From the IMG/VR virus record IMGVR_UViG_3300009506_000001, positions 62,001 through 126,000 of that record: a stretch of 64,000 bases of DNA; one strand, given 5' to 3'. Below are positions 43,626 to 52,425 of the stretch, one piece after another. Source of the DNA: a virus. The notes beneath the pieces were generated by a model that made no database searches, had not been told where the DNA came from, and worked only from the letters and a program-made list of their open reading frames with translations. The position numbers and the translations under genes are program-made. Every line of letters begins with the position of its first letter. Position 1 is the stretch's first letter.

Positions 43626-46175
43626 ATGAAGCATTATGGAATTGTTAACCCCGAAGGATCAATTATCATCAACCCTGTTGTTCCTTCGGGAACAAGTGAC
43701 CCTACCCAACCAGACACGGGTGAGTTATTCTTTCGGACTGATTCGAGTCGTTTGCAAGTATATGGTGGGGGATCTTGGGATAGTCTAATTCCATCAACCG
43801 AACTGTCTACTTTATACGGACCGTTGGCCGCCGACAACTCGTGGGCAGGTATTAACTCATTTCTGCAACCAGTTCTGATTAACGATCCCGTTCTTTCCAT
43901 TCTTGAAATTCGAGCAACAACAGCACCCTCGGATTCCGCATTTCAAGGTATGATTACAAAGCGGTACGATGGAACGCATCGTGGATTCTTTGGTAGCGTT
44001 CCAGGTGACGTGTCCGGATATGCTTACATTGCCACTTGGGACGACACTGGCAGCCCACAGGGTTGGAATAAAATTTTTGCGGGTTATCCAAACTCTAATG
44101 AGTTGAAGCTTGGAACGGGCAATGATTTTTACTTCAATGATATTCTTGTTGCAATGGCTGGCTCCACAAATACATTTACAGCAGCTAATACGTTTTCCAC
44201 ATCCTACGCTGTCACGGATCAAAGATTCTGGGACGGCGTTGATTCTTCTGGTGGTATTGTTATTGAGCAGGAGACCTCTAACAGCTACTCAATAGCATAC
44301 AACGACGATGGCGTCGGTAGTCTTTTTAATTCAACGTTAGCAGCTGTCAAGATTAGCTTCAACTCCTCAAATGGTTTCACTATTTCTGCACGACCACCAG
44401 CTGGTTCTCCAACGAGTGTATACACACCTGTATTTTATGCAAACCATGGATCCCAACTGCTTGCACTTGGTGCGAACCTCCAGTATGGTGGTGATAACGT
44501 TGCACTTGAGTCCCGTGCAAACTTATTCAAAGTTGGACAGACACTATATCATAACAACCCATCACTCAATTGGTTTGATACAGCAACTGTAGATCAAAAC
44601 TTTACAGCATATGTCCAAAGTGGTGTGTTCAACCTTCGTGGTATGTTGGACAGTTTTGTAACAACAGCCTTTACACCACTCAAAGTAGACTACAATGCTG
44701 ATACTCTTTACATTCAAAGTGGTGATATTACATTTAATGGTACATCTTTGCTAACAGGCGGCCTGCTGAGTAATCTTGCAGATGTTGATCTAACTGGTTC
44801 ACCTCCTCCACAGGTTGATGATATTCTCTACTATGCAGATGGTTCTCCTCCAACGTGGAAATTCAAAACACCAATCAAGAATGCATTGCTTCCTTATCAG
44901 TATACCGCAACAGCAGGACAGACAACGTTCAGTGGCACCGATGATAAAGGTATCACACTTGTGTATACACCAGGCTACTTGATGGTATTCCGGAATGGTA
45001 TCTTGCTCGATCCAGATGACTACACAGCAACAGATGGCACGAGCATTGTACTTGGTGCAGCTGCAAGCCTGAATGATACTATCAACATTGTTGGCTTTGG
45101 TACTTTTGATGTTGCCAATACTTACACGAGGACAGAGGCGGATGCAACATTTGCTCCTATTGCAAGAGCAAAACCAAACCTTATTATCAATGGTGACTTT
45201 CGTGTGTGGCAACGAGGTACATCGTTCGCAGCCGCTGTTGGTGTTTATACGGCAGACCGATGGAAGCAAGGTGGAAACCACGACGGTGCTATCACTGTCC
45301 AGAAAACTTCCACATACCTTGAAGTGGATGTAACAACCGCTGACACATCCATTGGGGCAGGACAGTACTGCCAGATGTTGTACGGCATTGAGGGATATGA
45401 TGTAGAGTTCTTGGGTTGGGGTACAGCAGACGCAAAAGATGTAACTCTTTCTTTCAAGCATGCTCACACAAAGACAGGAACATACTGTGTAAAGATTGGT
45501 AACGCTGCTGCAAATAGATCCTACATTGCAGAATACACCCAGGGTGTTGCTGACACTTGGGAAACATCCACTATTACTATTCCTGGTTGCACGGATGGTA
45601 CGTGGGAGGTAACAACCTCTGCTGGTATCTATATTGTATTCACTTACGCTGCTGGTAGCAACTATCAACTTCCTGGTAGTCCTCAACCAACCAACTCCTG
45701 GGAGGTAGGCAACTACCTCGCTTCGACTAATCAAGTAAATGCTCTGGATAGTACAAGCAACTATTTGAGATTTGATAAAGTGAAACTTGAAGAAGGTTCC
45801 ATTGCAACAGATTTTGAGCCAAGACCATTTAGTGAAGAACTCACTTTGTGTCAAAGGTACTACCAGAAATCGTACGAACAGGGAACGGCTCCTGGTAGTG
45901 TCACCGCCAATGGTGCTTGGAACTTGGCTGCGGACCGTGCTGCCTTGGTCCAATACATTAGTGAACCATTTTTGGTGATGATGAGAACAACACCAACGTT
46001 TGCTGTATATGGAACAACAGGAACAAGCAATGAGATTACGGGGGTTGATTCGGCAAGCCTTACTTTTAGCACTTTTGCTGCAACCGAAAGAGGAATCCAG
46101 AATGTTGCTGCAACTGCAGCATTTACAGCCACAGACAGATACCGCTTACATTGGACAGCAAATGCTGATTACTAA
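43626..46175 (+). CDS. Tail fibre protein with C-terminal receptor-binding-type domain
   Basis: The start MKHYGIVNPEG follows AGGAGA, so the 849-residue form is preferred. Near the N-terminus is the fibre motif GELFFRTDSSRLQVYGGGSW. Around residues 420-480 is a common fibre domain (ATAGQTTFSGTDDKG, YLMVFRNGILLDPDDYTA, NIVGFGTFD). From about 520 a carbohydrate-binding-like domain begins (NLIINGDFRVWQRGTSF, YTADRWKQG, HAHTKTGTYCVKIGN, AEYTQGVADTWE, SFSEELTLCQRYYQ-like end). The last 90 residues may be a tip. Five GSP turns occur. It likely contacts the host surface. Confidence 0.7.
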   Translation: MKHYGIVNPEGSIIINPVVPSGTSDPTQPDTGELFFRTDSSRLQVYGGGSWDSLIPSTELSTLYGPLAADNSWAGINSFLQPVLINDPVLSILEIRATTAPSDSAFQGMITKRYDGTHRGFFGSVPGDVSGYAYIATWDDTGSPQGWNKIFAGYPNSNELKLGTGNDFYFNDILVAMAGSTNTFTAANTFSTSYAVTDQRFWDGVDSSGGIVIEQETSNSYSIAYNDDGVGSLFNSTLAAVKISFNSSNGFTISARPPAGSPTSVYTPVFYANHGSQLLALGANLQYGGDNVALESRANLFKVGQTLYHNNPSLNWFDTATVDQNFTAYVQSGVFNLRGMLDSFVTTAFTPLKVDYNADTLYIQSGDITFNGTSLLTGGLLSNLADVDLTGSPPPQVDDILYYADGSPPTWKFKTPIKNALLPYQYTATAGQTTFSGTDDKGITLVYTPGYLMVFRNGILLDPDDYTATDGTSIVLGAAASLNDTINIVGFGTFDVANTYTRTEADATFAPIARAKPNLIINGDFRVWQRGTSFAAAVGVYTADRWKQGGNHDGAITVQKTSTYLEVDVTTADTSIGAGQYCQMLYGIEGYDVEFLGWGTADAKDVTLSFKHAHTKTGTYCVKIGNAAANRSYIAEYTQGVADTWETSTITIPGCTDGTWEVTTSAGIYIVFTYAAGSNYQLPGSPQPTNSWEVGNYLASTNQVNALDSTSNYLRFDKVKLEEGSIATDFEPRPFSEELTLCQRYYQKSYEQGTAPGSVTANGAWNLAADRAALVQYISEPFLVMMRTTPTFAVYGTTGTSNEITGVDSASLTFSTFAATERGIQNVAATAAFTATDRYRLHWTANADY

Positions 46176-46187
46176 TAAGGAACAACA

Positions 46188-47303
46188 ATGAGTAAAAACC
46201 AAGAAGCTGCAGAAAGAGCATATAAAGAAACCTCAAATCCAAATATCATTATCAATGGCGATATGCGTGTTGCTCAACGAGGCACATCCTTTCCAGCAAT
46301 AACAAGTACGTATCACCTTGACCGCTGGACCTATGGAGCAAATAGTGATGCAGTTGTAACTATTAGCCAGGGGACAAATACTCCTGGTGGTTCACCACAG
46401 AATCTTTGTCCCTTTACCAAATACCTTGAATTGGATGTTACAACAGCGGATGGATCATTGTCAGCAGCACAATACAGCCACATATTGTATAATGTAGAAG
46501 GAAACGACGCTGAAATCCTCGCTATGGGTTCCTCCCTCGCTAAAGAGTTTACGATATCGTTCTGGCACGCCCATACGAAGACAGGTACACAATCAATAGC
46601 AGTCCGCAATAATGGTGGGTCACGGTCGTATGTTGCAGAGTACACACAGTCGGTAGCAGATACTTGGGAATATACGGAGATAACAATTCCTGGAGATACA
46701 TCTGGCGCTTGGACAACTGGAACAACTCTTGGATTGAGTCTTATTTTTACTCCTGGCACTAGTAGCACATATGCTGGAACTCCTGGTTTGTGGTTGAGTG
46801 GCAACTACATTGGATCTACCGGTCAAGTAAACAATCTGGATAGCACTAGTAACTTTTTCCGCATCACAGGTGTCAAGCTGGAAGTTGGGGGGTATGCCAC
46901 ACCTTGGGCACATCGTCCTTTTGCAGAGGAGTTGGCGTTGTGTCGTCGTTATTTTCAAACAAGCGACGCATACGGCACTGTGCCTTCAAATGGCGGACAG
47001 AATACAGTACAAAATGCCACTGTCGCTTACACAACTGTAGCAGGTCGGTGCCTAATAGTCCTACCAGTTGAGATGCGTACAAATCCAACAATGACTTACT
47101 ACCATCCCTTGAACGGATATTCGGGGTCTCCTGGGCAGGATGGTCATTGGCAGTATTATAACTCTGGTTACAATGATACAACCTCTGCCGTATCAACAGC
47201 AACAGGCAACACAAAGGTGATTTCGGTACAAATGCCTGGGTCTTACACAGTCAATGACAGTATGCTGACTATTGGCTCTTGGTCAGCATCCGCTGAACTA
47301 TAA
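46188..47303 (+). CDS. Second fibre/receptor-binding protein, paralogue of the fibre C-terminus
   Basis: The 371-residue protein consists almost wholly of the domain at the C-terminus of the upstream fibre: NIIINGDMRVAQRGTSF, YHLDRWTYG, LELDVTTADGSL, HAHTKTGTQSIAVRN, AEYTQSVADTWEY, LDSTSNFFRITGVKLE, FAEELALCRRYFQ. The first 18 residues are polar. AAGGA precedes the start, and a strong terminator follows the stop. It could be an alternative or accessory tip attached to the long fibre. Confidence 0.65.
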   Translation: MSKNQEAAERAYKETSNPNIIINGDMRVAQRGTSFPAITSTYHLDRWTYGANSDAVVTISQGTNTPGGSPQNLCPFTKYLELDVTTADGSLSAAQYSHILYNVEGNDAEILAMGSSLAKEFTISFWHAHTKTGTQSIAVRNNGGSRSYVAEYTQSVADTWEYTEITIPGDTSGAWTTGTTLGLSLIFTPGTSSTYAGTPGLWLSGNYIGSTGQVNNLDSTSNFFRITGVKLEVGGYATPWAHRPFAEELALCRRYFQTSDAYGTVPSNGGQNTVQNATVAYTTVAGRCLIVLPVEMRTNPTMTYYHPLNGYSGSPGQDGHWQYYNSGYNDTTSAVSTATGNTKVISVQMPGSYTVNDSMLTIGSWSASAEL

Positions 47304-47311
47304 GGAACATC

Positions 47312-47333
47312 AAAGGGGGCGATCGCCCCCTTT
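47312..47333. terminator. Bidirectional Rho-independent terminator
   Basis: A perfect 22-base palindrome (AAAGGGGGCGA and its complement) flanked by A and T runs lies between the fibre gene and the convergent gene at 47352. Confidence 0.9.
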
Positions 47334-47351
47334 TCGATTCCTCCGAGTAGC

Positions 47352-47606
47352 TTACTTCTCTTCAGGTTTGAAGTTCGCTACCTTCTCGATGAGCTCATTC
47401 GCAGTTGTAATCAACTTTGGTGCGAAGTATTTGGGACCACGACGAATGTCGTCGATCAGGTACATGAACTCTACCTGAAAATCATAAAGGTCGGTGCCCT
47501 TCTGATTTTTGTACCCAAGATGACGACTTGCCTTGCTAAACGAGTTAGTAAGATAAGCAATCACCTGCTCGAGATTGATTTCCTTCTTCTCTTCTCTTTT
47601 GGCCAT
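47352..47606 (-). CDS. Hypothetical protein (84 aa)
   Basis: A compact helical protein with a Lys/Glu start (AKREEKKEINLEQVIAYL) and FQVEFMYLIDDIRRGPKYF. AGGAGA lies upstream. No family was recognised. It ends at the fibre terminator and has its own host-type promoter. Confidence 0.55.
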   Translation of the reverse strand: MAKREEKKEINLEQVIAYLTNSFSKASRHLGYKNQKGTDLYDFQVEFMYLIDDIRRGPKYFAPKLITTANELIEKVANFKPEEK

Positions 47607-47665
47607 ATGATTCTCCTGACCAGAGGTTTAACACAACACCCTAATAATAGGATGCACCTACAAGT

Positions 47666-47694
47666 ATATTACTTGCCTTGCTTAGATGAGTCAA
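47666..47694 (-). promoter_or_regulatory. Sigma70-type promoter for the 47606 gene
   Basis: TTGACT, 17 bases, TAATAT, inside the 3' end of the upstream gene; predicted +1 near 47659. Confidence 0.6.
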
Positions 47695-47887
47695 CCGATG
47701 CTTCGTACAAACGATGGTTAGCAATTTCGGTGGTTAATTCATCTACAATCTCAAATGCTTTATCGAAGCACGCCGAGACGACATCTTCGTCCTTCACATG
47801 TTTGACGATTATGGGCTCGATCAATTGCTTGACGAGTAGGAACTCGAGGTATTGGCCAATGGCCTCTTTTTCAGATTCAGTAATCAT
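47669..47887 (-). CDS. Hypothetical helical protein (72 aa)
   Basis: An acidic helical protein (ESEKEAIGQYLEFLLVKQLI, then ACFDKAFEIVDELTTEIA). The length and pattern are not diagnostic. It follows the deoxyribosyltransferase gene after 7 bases, and a CTAAATA element sits just before its ATG. Confidence 0.5.
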   Translation of the reverse strand: MITESEKEAIGQYLEFLLVKQLIEPIIVKHVKDEDVVSACFDKAFEIVDELTTEIANHRLYEASVDSSKQGK

Positions 47888-47894
47888 GACCTAT

Positions 47895-48359
47895 TTAGTG
47901 TGGTACACTGACATCAAAAAGTGCGGACAGTGTGGCATACGCCTCCTCTAGTGTTTCTACACGGAAGGGACAAGCCTCACGCAGCATGGCGTGCTCATGG
48001 ATGTTACCTTCCTTCTCCATCACCAATACGATAGGTTTCCGTGCTGCCTGTGCCCAAGCAATTTCCATAACGGTACCAATGCTGACACGATCCGCACCCA
48101 AAAGATTAACAAGCAGGGCGTCGCAGCGGTGTGTGTCCCACGAGTCTCTGGCAAATATGCCACGCTGACACGAAAGCAGGCTTTCTGTGTATTGGTCTGC
48201 TACAGATGTCTCTTGGCGAAGGTATTGTTTGGAACGCATTGGAGAAAGACCTACCAAACCGGCAGGGGCATTTTGGACAAAATGTTCACGCCAGTCCGTA
48301 CAACCAGTATATGTTTTTCCGGTTATGGGCCCAGCTAAATAAATGAGTGCCTCGGTCAT
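47895..48359 (-). CDS. Nucleoside 2-deoxyribosyltransferase-like protein
   Basis: The 154-residue form starting MTEALIYLAGPITG has AAAAGGT upstream and begins at the family's first strand; a longer in-frame start adds an unrelated hydrophobic stretch. Motifs: YLAGPITGKTYTGCTDWRE, SPMRSKQYL, RCDALLVNLLGADRVSIGTVMEIAWA with the catalytic-type Glu, and KPIVLVMEKEGN. This family transfers deoxyribose between bases or hydrolyses deoxynucleotides. The context of dCMP deaminase and ribonucleotide reductase supports a nucleotide-salvage role. Confidence 0.75.
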   Translation of the reverse strand: MTEALIYLAGPITGKTYTGCTDWREHFVQNAPAGLVGLSPMRSKQYLRQETSVADQYTESLLSCQRGIFARDSWDTHRCDALLVNLLGADRVSIGTVMEIAWAQAARKPIVLVMEKEGNIHEHAMLREACPFRVETLEEAYATLSALFDVSVPH

Positions 48360-48440
48360 AATTGTACCTTTTGATTTTGTTGTTATTCGTTGTTGAGCAG
48401 CGTACAATAAAAAACCAAGCAGGGCAACACACCATAACCC

Positions 48441-48469
48441 TTGACGGTCAGTGGGGTTTGAAATATACT
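48441..48469 (+). promoter_or_regulatory. Sigma70 promoter for the dCMP deaminase-RNR operon
   Basis: TTGACG, 17 bases, TATACT, with predicted +1 near 48476 and a 33-base leader. Confidence 0.7.
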
Positions 48470-48508
48470 GCCAAACAAACATAATAATAACTAAATAGAC
48501 CTTACCTA

Positions 48509-48952
48509 ATGAAAGAAAAATTCATCACAGCCCACATGCGTGCGGCATTCGTATATGCCGAGCTATCTTCTTGCGTTCGCAGGAAGGTTGGATGTGTCAT
48601 TGTTAAGAACGGCACCCCAATTGCGATTGGGTACAATGGCACGCCGTCGGGAGAGGACAACTGTTGCGAAACGGAAGAGAATGTGACAAAACCAAATGTA
48701 ATCCACGCCGAAGACAACGCTCTTCGCAAACTCACAAAGAGTTCCGAATCCGCAGAGGGAGCGATCATGTTTGTCACAACAGCTCCATGTGAAAGCTGTG
48801 CATCCAGGATCATCGATGCTGGTATTTCAAAGGTATATTACGTAGATCTGTATCGCAACAAAGACGGTATAGACTACCTAAACGCACGCCGTCTGGAAAC
48901 GCATCAGCTCCCAGCTGAACTCTTTCCCGACCGCTACCAACCTAACAATTAA
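48509..48952 (+). CDS. cd: dCMP deaminase
   Basis: The 147-residue enzyme has the zinc deaminase motifs HAEDNAL (H-x-E, near residue 71) and APCESCASRII (P-C-x-x-C), plus a substrate-type GYNGTPSGEDNCC loop typical of dCMP deaminases. It converts dCMP to dUMP, the substrate for thymidylate synthesis. T4 Cd is 193 residues, so this is the shorter ComEB-like form. It is followed by ribonucleotide reductase after a 27-base gap. Confidence 0.9.
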   Translation: MKEKFITAHMRAAFVYAELSSCVRRKVGCVIVKNGTPIAIGYNGTPSGEDNCCETEENVTKPNVIHAEDNALRKLTKSSESAEGAIMFVTTAPCESCASRIIDAGISKVYYVDLYRNKDGIDYLNARRLETHQLPAELFPDRYQPNN

Positions 48953-48979
48953 TAATAAAAATAATAAGGAGCATTATCG

Positions 48980-51535
48980 ATGTCTAACGACACTATCTTT
49001 GAGGATTCCTTTTCGGAAGAAGTATGGAGCACTACGTATAAAGACCACAACGACAAAACGATCGATGATACATTAAGAAGGGTTGCAACAGCTGCAGCAA
49101 GTGTCGAAAAGAACAAGGCATTGAGAGAGGAATGGGCAGACAATTTCTATGACATGCTAAGTGGCTTCAAGACCACATCTGGTGGTCGCATCTATTCGAA
49201 CGCTGGTACTGAATGGAAAGGCACTACCCTAATGAATTGTTTTGTTGCCCCTCGTGGTACTCGTGACATTGACTCTCTTGAGAACATCATTAAGAACGTC
49301 CGCAATCAGTCCTTCACGTTGAAATCTGAAGGTGGTTGGGGTGAGAACTTTTCGTACATCCGGCCTCGTGGTGCATTCATTCATGGCATCGGCGTTGAGA
49401 CGCCGGGAGCTGTCAAGTACATGGAAATGTTTGACAAGTCCTCCGAGATCATCACTTCCGGTTCTGGCAAGAAGTCGAAGAACAAGAAGGCCAAAGGCAA
49501 GATTCGTAAAGGGGCAATGATGGGCGTGCTTGATGTTTGGCATCCTGACATTGTCGAGTTCATCACTGCGAAACAGCAGCCTGGACGCCTCACGAAGTTC
49601 AACGTTTCTGTTAACTGCACAGATGAATTCATGAACAAGGTCCTTCGAGTTCTTGAAATGAAAAAGGCTGGTATGTCGGAGGTTGAAATCGAAGCCGAAG
49701 ACCAGTGGTTGTTGCGTTTCCCTGATACACGTCACGAGAAGTACCGCACACAGTGGACAGGTAACCTTGCACAGTGGGAAGCCAAAGGATTCGATGTTGA
49801 AGTCTACAATACAGTTTCTGCGTTGTGGCTTTGGAATCTCATTATGGAATCCACATACAACCGTGCCGAGCCAGGCGTTCTCTTCCTCGACCGTGCAAAC
49901 CATTTTGGTCCTCTAAACTACGCCGAGACAATCGTCGCTACTAATCCTTGTGGTGAGCAGACACTTGCCGCTGGTGGGGTTTGTAATCTTGGTTCCGTTA
50001 ATCTGACACAGTTCATCAACAAGGACCGTACAGGATTCAACCTGCGAGCTATTCGAAAGACTGTCCGCTCGATGAACCGCTTCCTAGACAACATCAACGA
50101 TCTTTCCGACGCCCCGCTTCCTGAGTATGTGGACTCGATGCGTAAAAAGCGTCGTGTTGGTATTGGCATTTTGGGTTGGGGCTCTGCTCTATTCATGCTA
50201 AAGGTCCGCTTTGGTTCTGAGCGTGCAACTGAACTTCGTGAGCAGGTTATGCGAACGATTGCACGTGAAGCATATATGTCTTCCATTGACCTTGCCGAAG
50301 AGAAGGGAATGTTTGAATACTGCGAACCTGAGAAACATGCAGAAGGTGTATTTGTCAATAGCCTTGAACTCCCTGCTGAGTATATGGACAAGCTTCGTAC
50401 AACAGGCATTCGCAACAGCTCGCTGCTTTCGATTCAGCCAACAGGCAATACCTCGATTCTTGCTAATGTTGTTTCTGGTGGCCTTGAGCCAATCTTCATG
50501 CCCGAGTATGTTCGTACGGTTATTGTCAACACAATGCCCGAAGAGATCGCTGACGTCTGTCCAAAGTGGTACGAGGGCGAATGGAAGGAGACTTCCATGT
50601 TCAAGTTTACCAAAGAAGGCGATGAAGAAATCCTCAAGGGTAAGCACAACGGTATCACATACAAGATCGACAAGAATCGTGGTCTGACAAAAGAAGTTCT
50701 TTGTCAGGATTACGGAGTGCGTTGGTTGACTGCTCGTGGTGAGTGGGATCCAAACGCCGAATGGGCGGTCACAACTCTGAACATGACAGTGCAGGATCAC
50801 GTCAACGATGTGAAAGGTTTTGCTCGTTGGGTTGATAGTGCTATGTCAAAGACGGTCAACGTTCCACACGATTACTCGTTTGAGAAGTTCAAGGACATTT
50901 ATCTGGACACGTTCGCAAGTGGCTTCGTGAAGGGTGTTACTACATATCGCTCTGGTACAATGACAACCGTGCTTTCCGCTAAGGATGAGAAAGACGCAGA
51001 CGCATCTGATGAAGAGATTATCAAGGAAGATGTCAAGCTGCCTGACTCTGCACCTGCTGTTATGAAGACACTTCGTGCAGAGGGCCGCAAGTGGTATCTA
51101 ACAGTTGTGTACCATGAAGATAATCCAGATCGTCCTTTTGCTTTGTTCGTTAAGACAAACTCTCCAGAGAAGAGCATCGTATCCGATGAGGCTGTTGATC
51201 TTTTGATGGCCCTCGCACGCAAGAAGAGGATTCCAAAGCGTCACCGTGATGATGTAGAGTCCAAGATGGTTCACGACACAAACTCAAGCAAAGTTGCCCG
51301 TTTAATCAGCTTCTTGCTACGCCACGGTGTCCTGATCAAGAACATCGTCGCTACACTTGACAAGTGTGAGAGTGCGTATGTTGGTACATTCGCATTCCAA
51401 ATACGTAAGTTCTTGTCCACCTACATCAAAGACGGAGAGACGGTTGAAGATGAAAAATGTCAGGAGTGTGGTGGGCAGGTTATATATTCTGAAGGTTGTT
51501 TCAAGTGTGCAAATTGTGGAACGTCTCGCTGCTAA
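48980..51535 (+). CDS. nrdJ: Ribonucleotide reductase, class II (adenosylcobalamin-dependent)
   Basis: The 851-residue single-chain enzyme has the class II signature: GRIYSNAGTEWKGTTLMNCF, SEGGWGENFSYIRPRGAFI, TNPCGEQTLAAGGVCNLGSV with the catalytic Cys-Glu, QPTGNTSILANVVSGGLEPI, and a C-terminal zinc-ribbon tail CQECGG and CANCGTSRC carrying the redox Cys pair. There is no separate small subunit gene nearby, consistent with B12 use. It makes dNTPs for replication. Several aquatic phages carry nrdJ. AAGGAG precedes the ATG. Confidence 0.93.
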   Translation: MSNDTIFEDSFSEEVWSTTYKDHNDKTIDDTLRRVATAAASVEKNKALREEWADNFYDMLSGFKTTSGGRIYSNAGTEWKGTTLMNCFVAPRGTRDIDSLENIIKNVRNQSFTLKSEGGWGENFSYIRPRGAFIHGIGVETPGAVKYMEMFDKSSEIITSGSGKKSKNKKAKGKIRKGAMMGVLDVWHPDIVEFITAKQQPGRLTKFNVSVNCTDEFMNKVLRVLEMKKAGMSEVEIEAEDQWLLRFPDTRHEKYRTQWTGNLAQWEAKGFDVEVYNTVSALWLWNLIMESTYNRAEPGVLFLDRANHFGPLNYAETIVATNPCGEQTLAAGGVCNLGSVNLTQFINKDRTGFNLRAIRKTVRSMNRFLDNINDLSDAPLPEYVDSMRKKRRVGIGILGWGSALFMLKVRFGSERATELREQVMRTIAREAYMSSIDLAEEKGMFEYCEPEKHAEGVFVNSLELPAEYMDKLRTTGIRNSSLLSIQPTGNTSILANVVSGGLEPIFMPEYVRTVIVNTMPEEIADVCPKWYEGEWKETSMFKFTKEGDEEILKGKHNGITYKIDKNRGLTKEVLCQDYGVRWLTARGEWDPNAEWAVTTLNMTVQDHVNDVKGFARWVDSAMSKTVNVPHDYSFEKFKDIYLDTFASGFVKGVTTYRSGTMTTVLSAKDEKDADASDEEIIKEDVKLPDSAPAVMKTLRAEGRKWYLTVVYHEDNPDRPFALFVKTNSPEKSIVSDEAVDLLMALARKKRIPKRHRDDVESKMVHDTNSSKVARLISFLLRHGVLIKNIVATLDKCESAYVGTFAFQIRKFLSTYIKDGETVEDEKCQECGGQVIYSEGCFKCANCGTSRC

Positions 51536-51557
51536 ATGTAAGTTGTTAGAAACACCT

Positions 51558-51565
51558 TATAAATA
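51558..51565 (+). promoter_or_regulatory. Consensus late octamer (TATAAATA) adjacent to an ATG
   Basis: With T4 spacing, +1 falls at 51571, the A of the endonuclease ATG. There is no Shine-Dalgarno between, so a leaderless message is predicted. Confidence 0.5.
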
Positions 51566-51570
51566 GTGGT

Positions 51571-52305
51571 ATGGAAAGAAATTACTATGTATATCTGCTA
51601 TGTGACCCTCGTGTCCCTTTTCGACACGATTCGGTGAAAACAAAATTTCAACCGTTTTATGTTGGGAAGGGAAAGGGCAACAGGTACCAAAAACATCTGT
51701 ATGAAACGGAAAGCAGTCACACAAATGATTCAAAGTTTGATACAATTCAGTCTATATTACAGGAGGGGTTGTTGGTCAATTGTGAAATATTCCGTGAAAA
51801 TCTAACCGAGCATGAAGCATATGAACTGGAAGAAGAAATTATCTTTTTGCTTGGTCGTGAACGGGATGGTGGTATTCTTACAAATATAGCTTTCGGCGGT
51901 CGTTCGCCATCGGCACTTCCTGAGGTACGTAGGAAAATTGGAAATGCAAATCGAGGTAGAAAACAATCTGAGGAACATATTCAAAAACGAGTAGAAAAGA
52001 ATACAGGACAGAAAAGGACAAAAGAGCAAAGAAAGCGTATTCAACAAGCGACCGTTGGAATAAAAAGAACTAAAGAAGCTCGTAGAAATATTCAACGGGC
52101 GGCACGAAATAGAAGTCAAGAGCATAATCAACACATTTCGAACTCATTGAAGGGTAGAAGTATTCCCGAAAGTGTTAGAGAAAAAATTAGTCAAACGCTA
52201 AAAGGCAAAGCAAAGCCCAAACGTTGTTGCCCCCACTGCGGTATAGTTTGTGCCCACAATGTCCTCAAGCGATTTCATATGGATAATTGTAAGTGCAAAA
52301 AGTAA
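51571..52305 (+). CDS. GIY-YIG homing endonuclease
   Basis: The 244-residue protein has a GIY-YIG-type N-terminal domain (YYVYLLCDPR, then PFYVGKGKGNRYQKHLYE, and TEHEAYELEEEIIFLLG with the catalytic-type Glu). From about residue 115 there are NUMOD3-like DNA-binding repeats (GRKQSEEHIQKR, GQKRTKEQRKRI, GIKRTKEARRNI, KGRSIPESVREKISQTLKGK), and a C-terminal zinc finger (CCPHCG, then HMDNCKCKK). It resembles free-standing Seg-type enzymes of T4. It lies just downstream of nrdJ, a common target for such elements. Confidence 0.85.
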   Translation: MERNYYVYLLCDPRVPFRHDSVKTKFQPFYVGKGKGNRYQKHLYETESSHTNDSKFDTIQSILQEGLLVNCEIFRENLTEHEAYELEEEIIFLLGRERDGGILTNIAFGGRSPSALPEVRRKIGNANRGRKQSEEHIQKRVEKNTGQKRTKEQRKRIQQATVGIKRTKEARRNIQRAARNRSQEHNQHISNSLKGRSIPESVREKISQTLKGKAKPKRCCPHCGIVCAHNVLKRFHMDNCKCKK

Positions 52306-52352
52306 AACACGAAAGGCAAAACTTTTCTACAGATAATAAGGTCCCTCCCGTC

Positions 52353-52401
52353 AACCTCTGGTCATACCATTTATTTTTGAATGCGGTGTTGACCAGAGGT
52401 T
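52353..52401. repeat. 12-bp inverted repeat overlapping a promoter -35
   Basis: AACCTCTGGTCA (52353-52364) and its exact complement (52390-52401) are separated by 25 bases. The right arm overlaps the -35 of the following promoter. The same 12-mer also occurs at about 47618-47629. It could be an operator or the terminator of the endonuclease gene; there is no T run. Confidence 0.5.
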
Positions 52402-52418
52402 CGACTTCATTGTATAGT
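52389..52418 (+). promoter_or_regulatory. Sigma70-type promoter, near-leaderless
   Basis: TTGACC, 18 bases, TATAGT. Predicted +1 is within one base of the ATG at 52426. Confidence 0.6.
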
Positions 52419-52425
52419 ATACGTA

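Noticed and set aside
44799-45953. Long minus-strand open frame (384 codons) opposite the fibre gene
   Set aside because: It is fully antisense to a well-supported fibre gene, is Cys- and Ser-rich as expected of a shadow frame, has no ribosome site and no recognisable domain.
48360-48482. Longer N-terminus for the deoxyribosyltransferase, with a hydrophobic segment
   Set aside because: The family begins at the YLAGP strand, a good ribosome site precedes the shorter start, and the extension overlaps the divergent promoter.
49229-49903. Minus-strand open frame of 224 codons inside nrdJ
   Set aside because: It is antisense to a strongly conserved coding region with no start signals.
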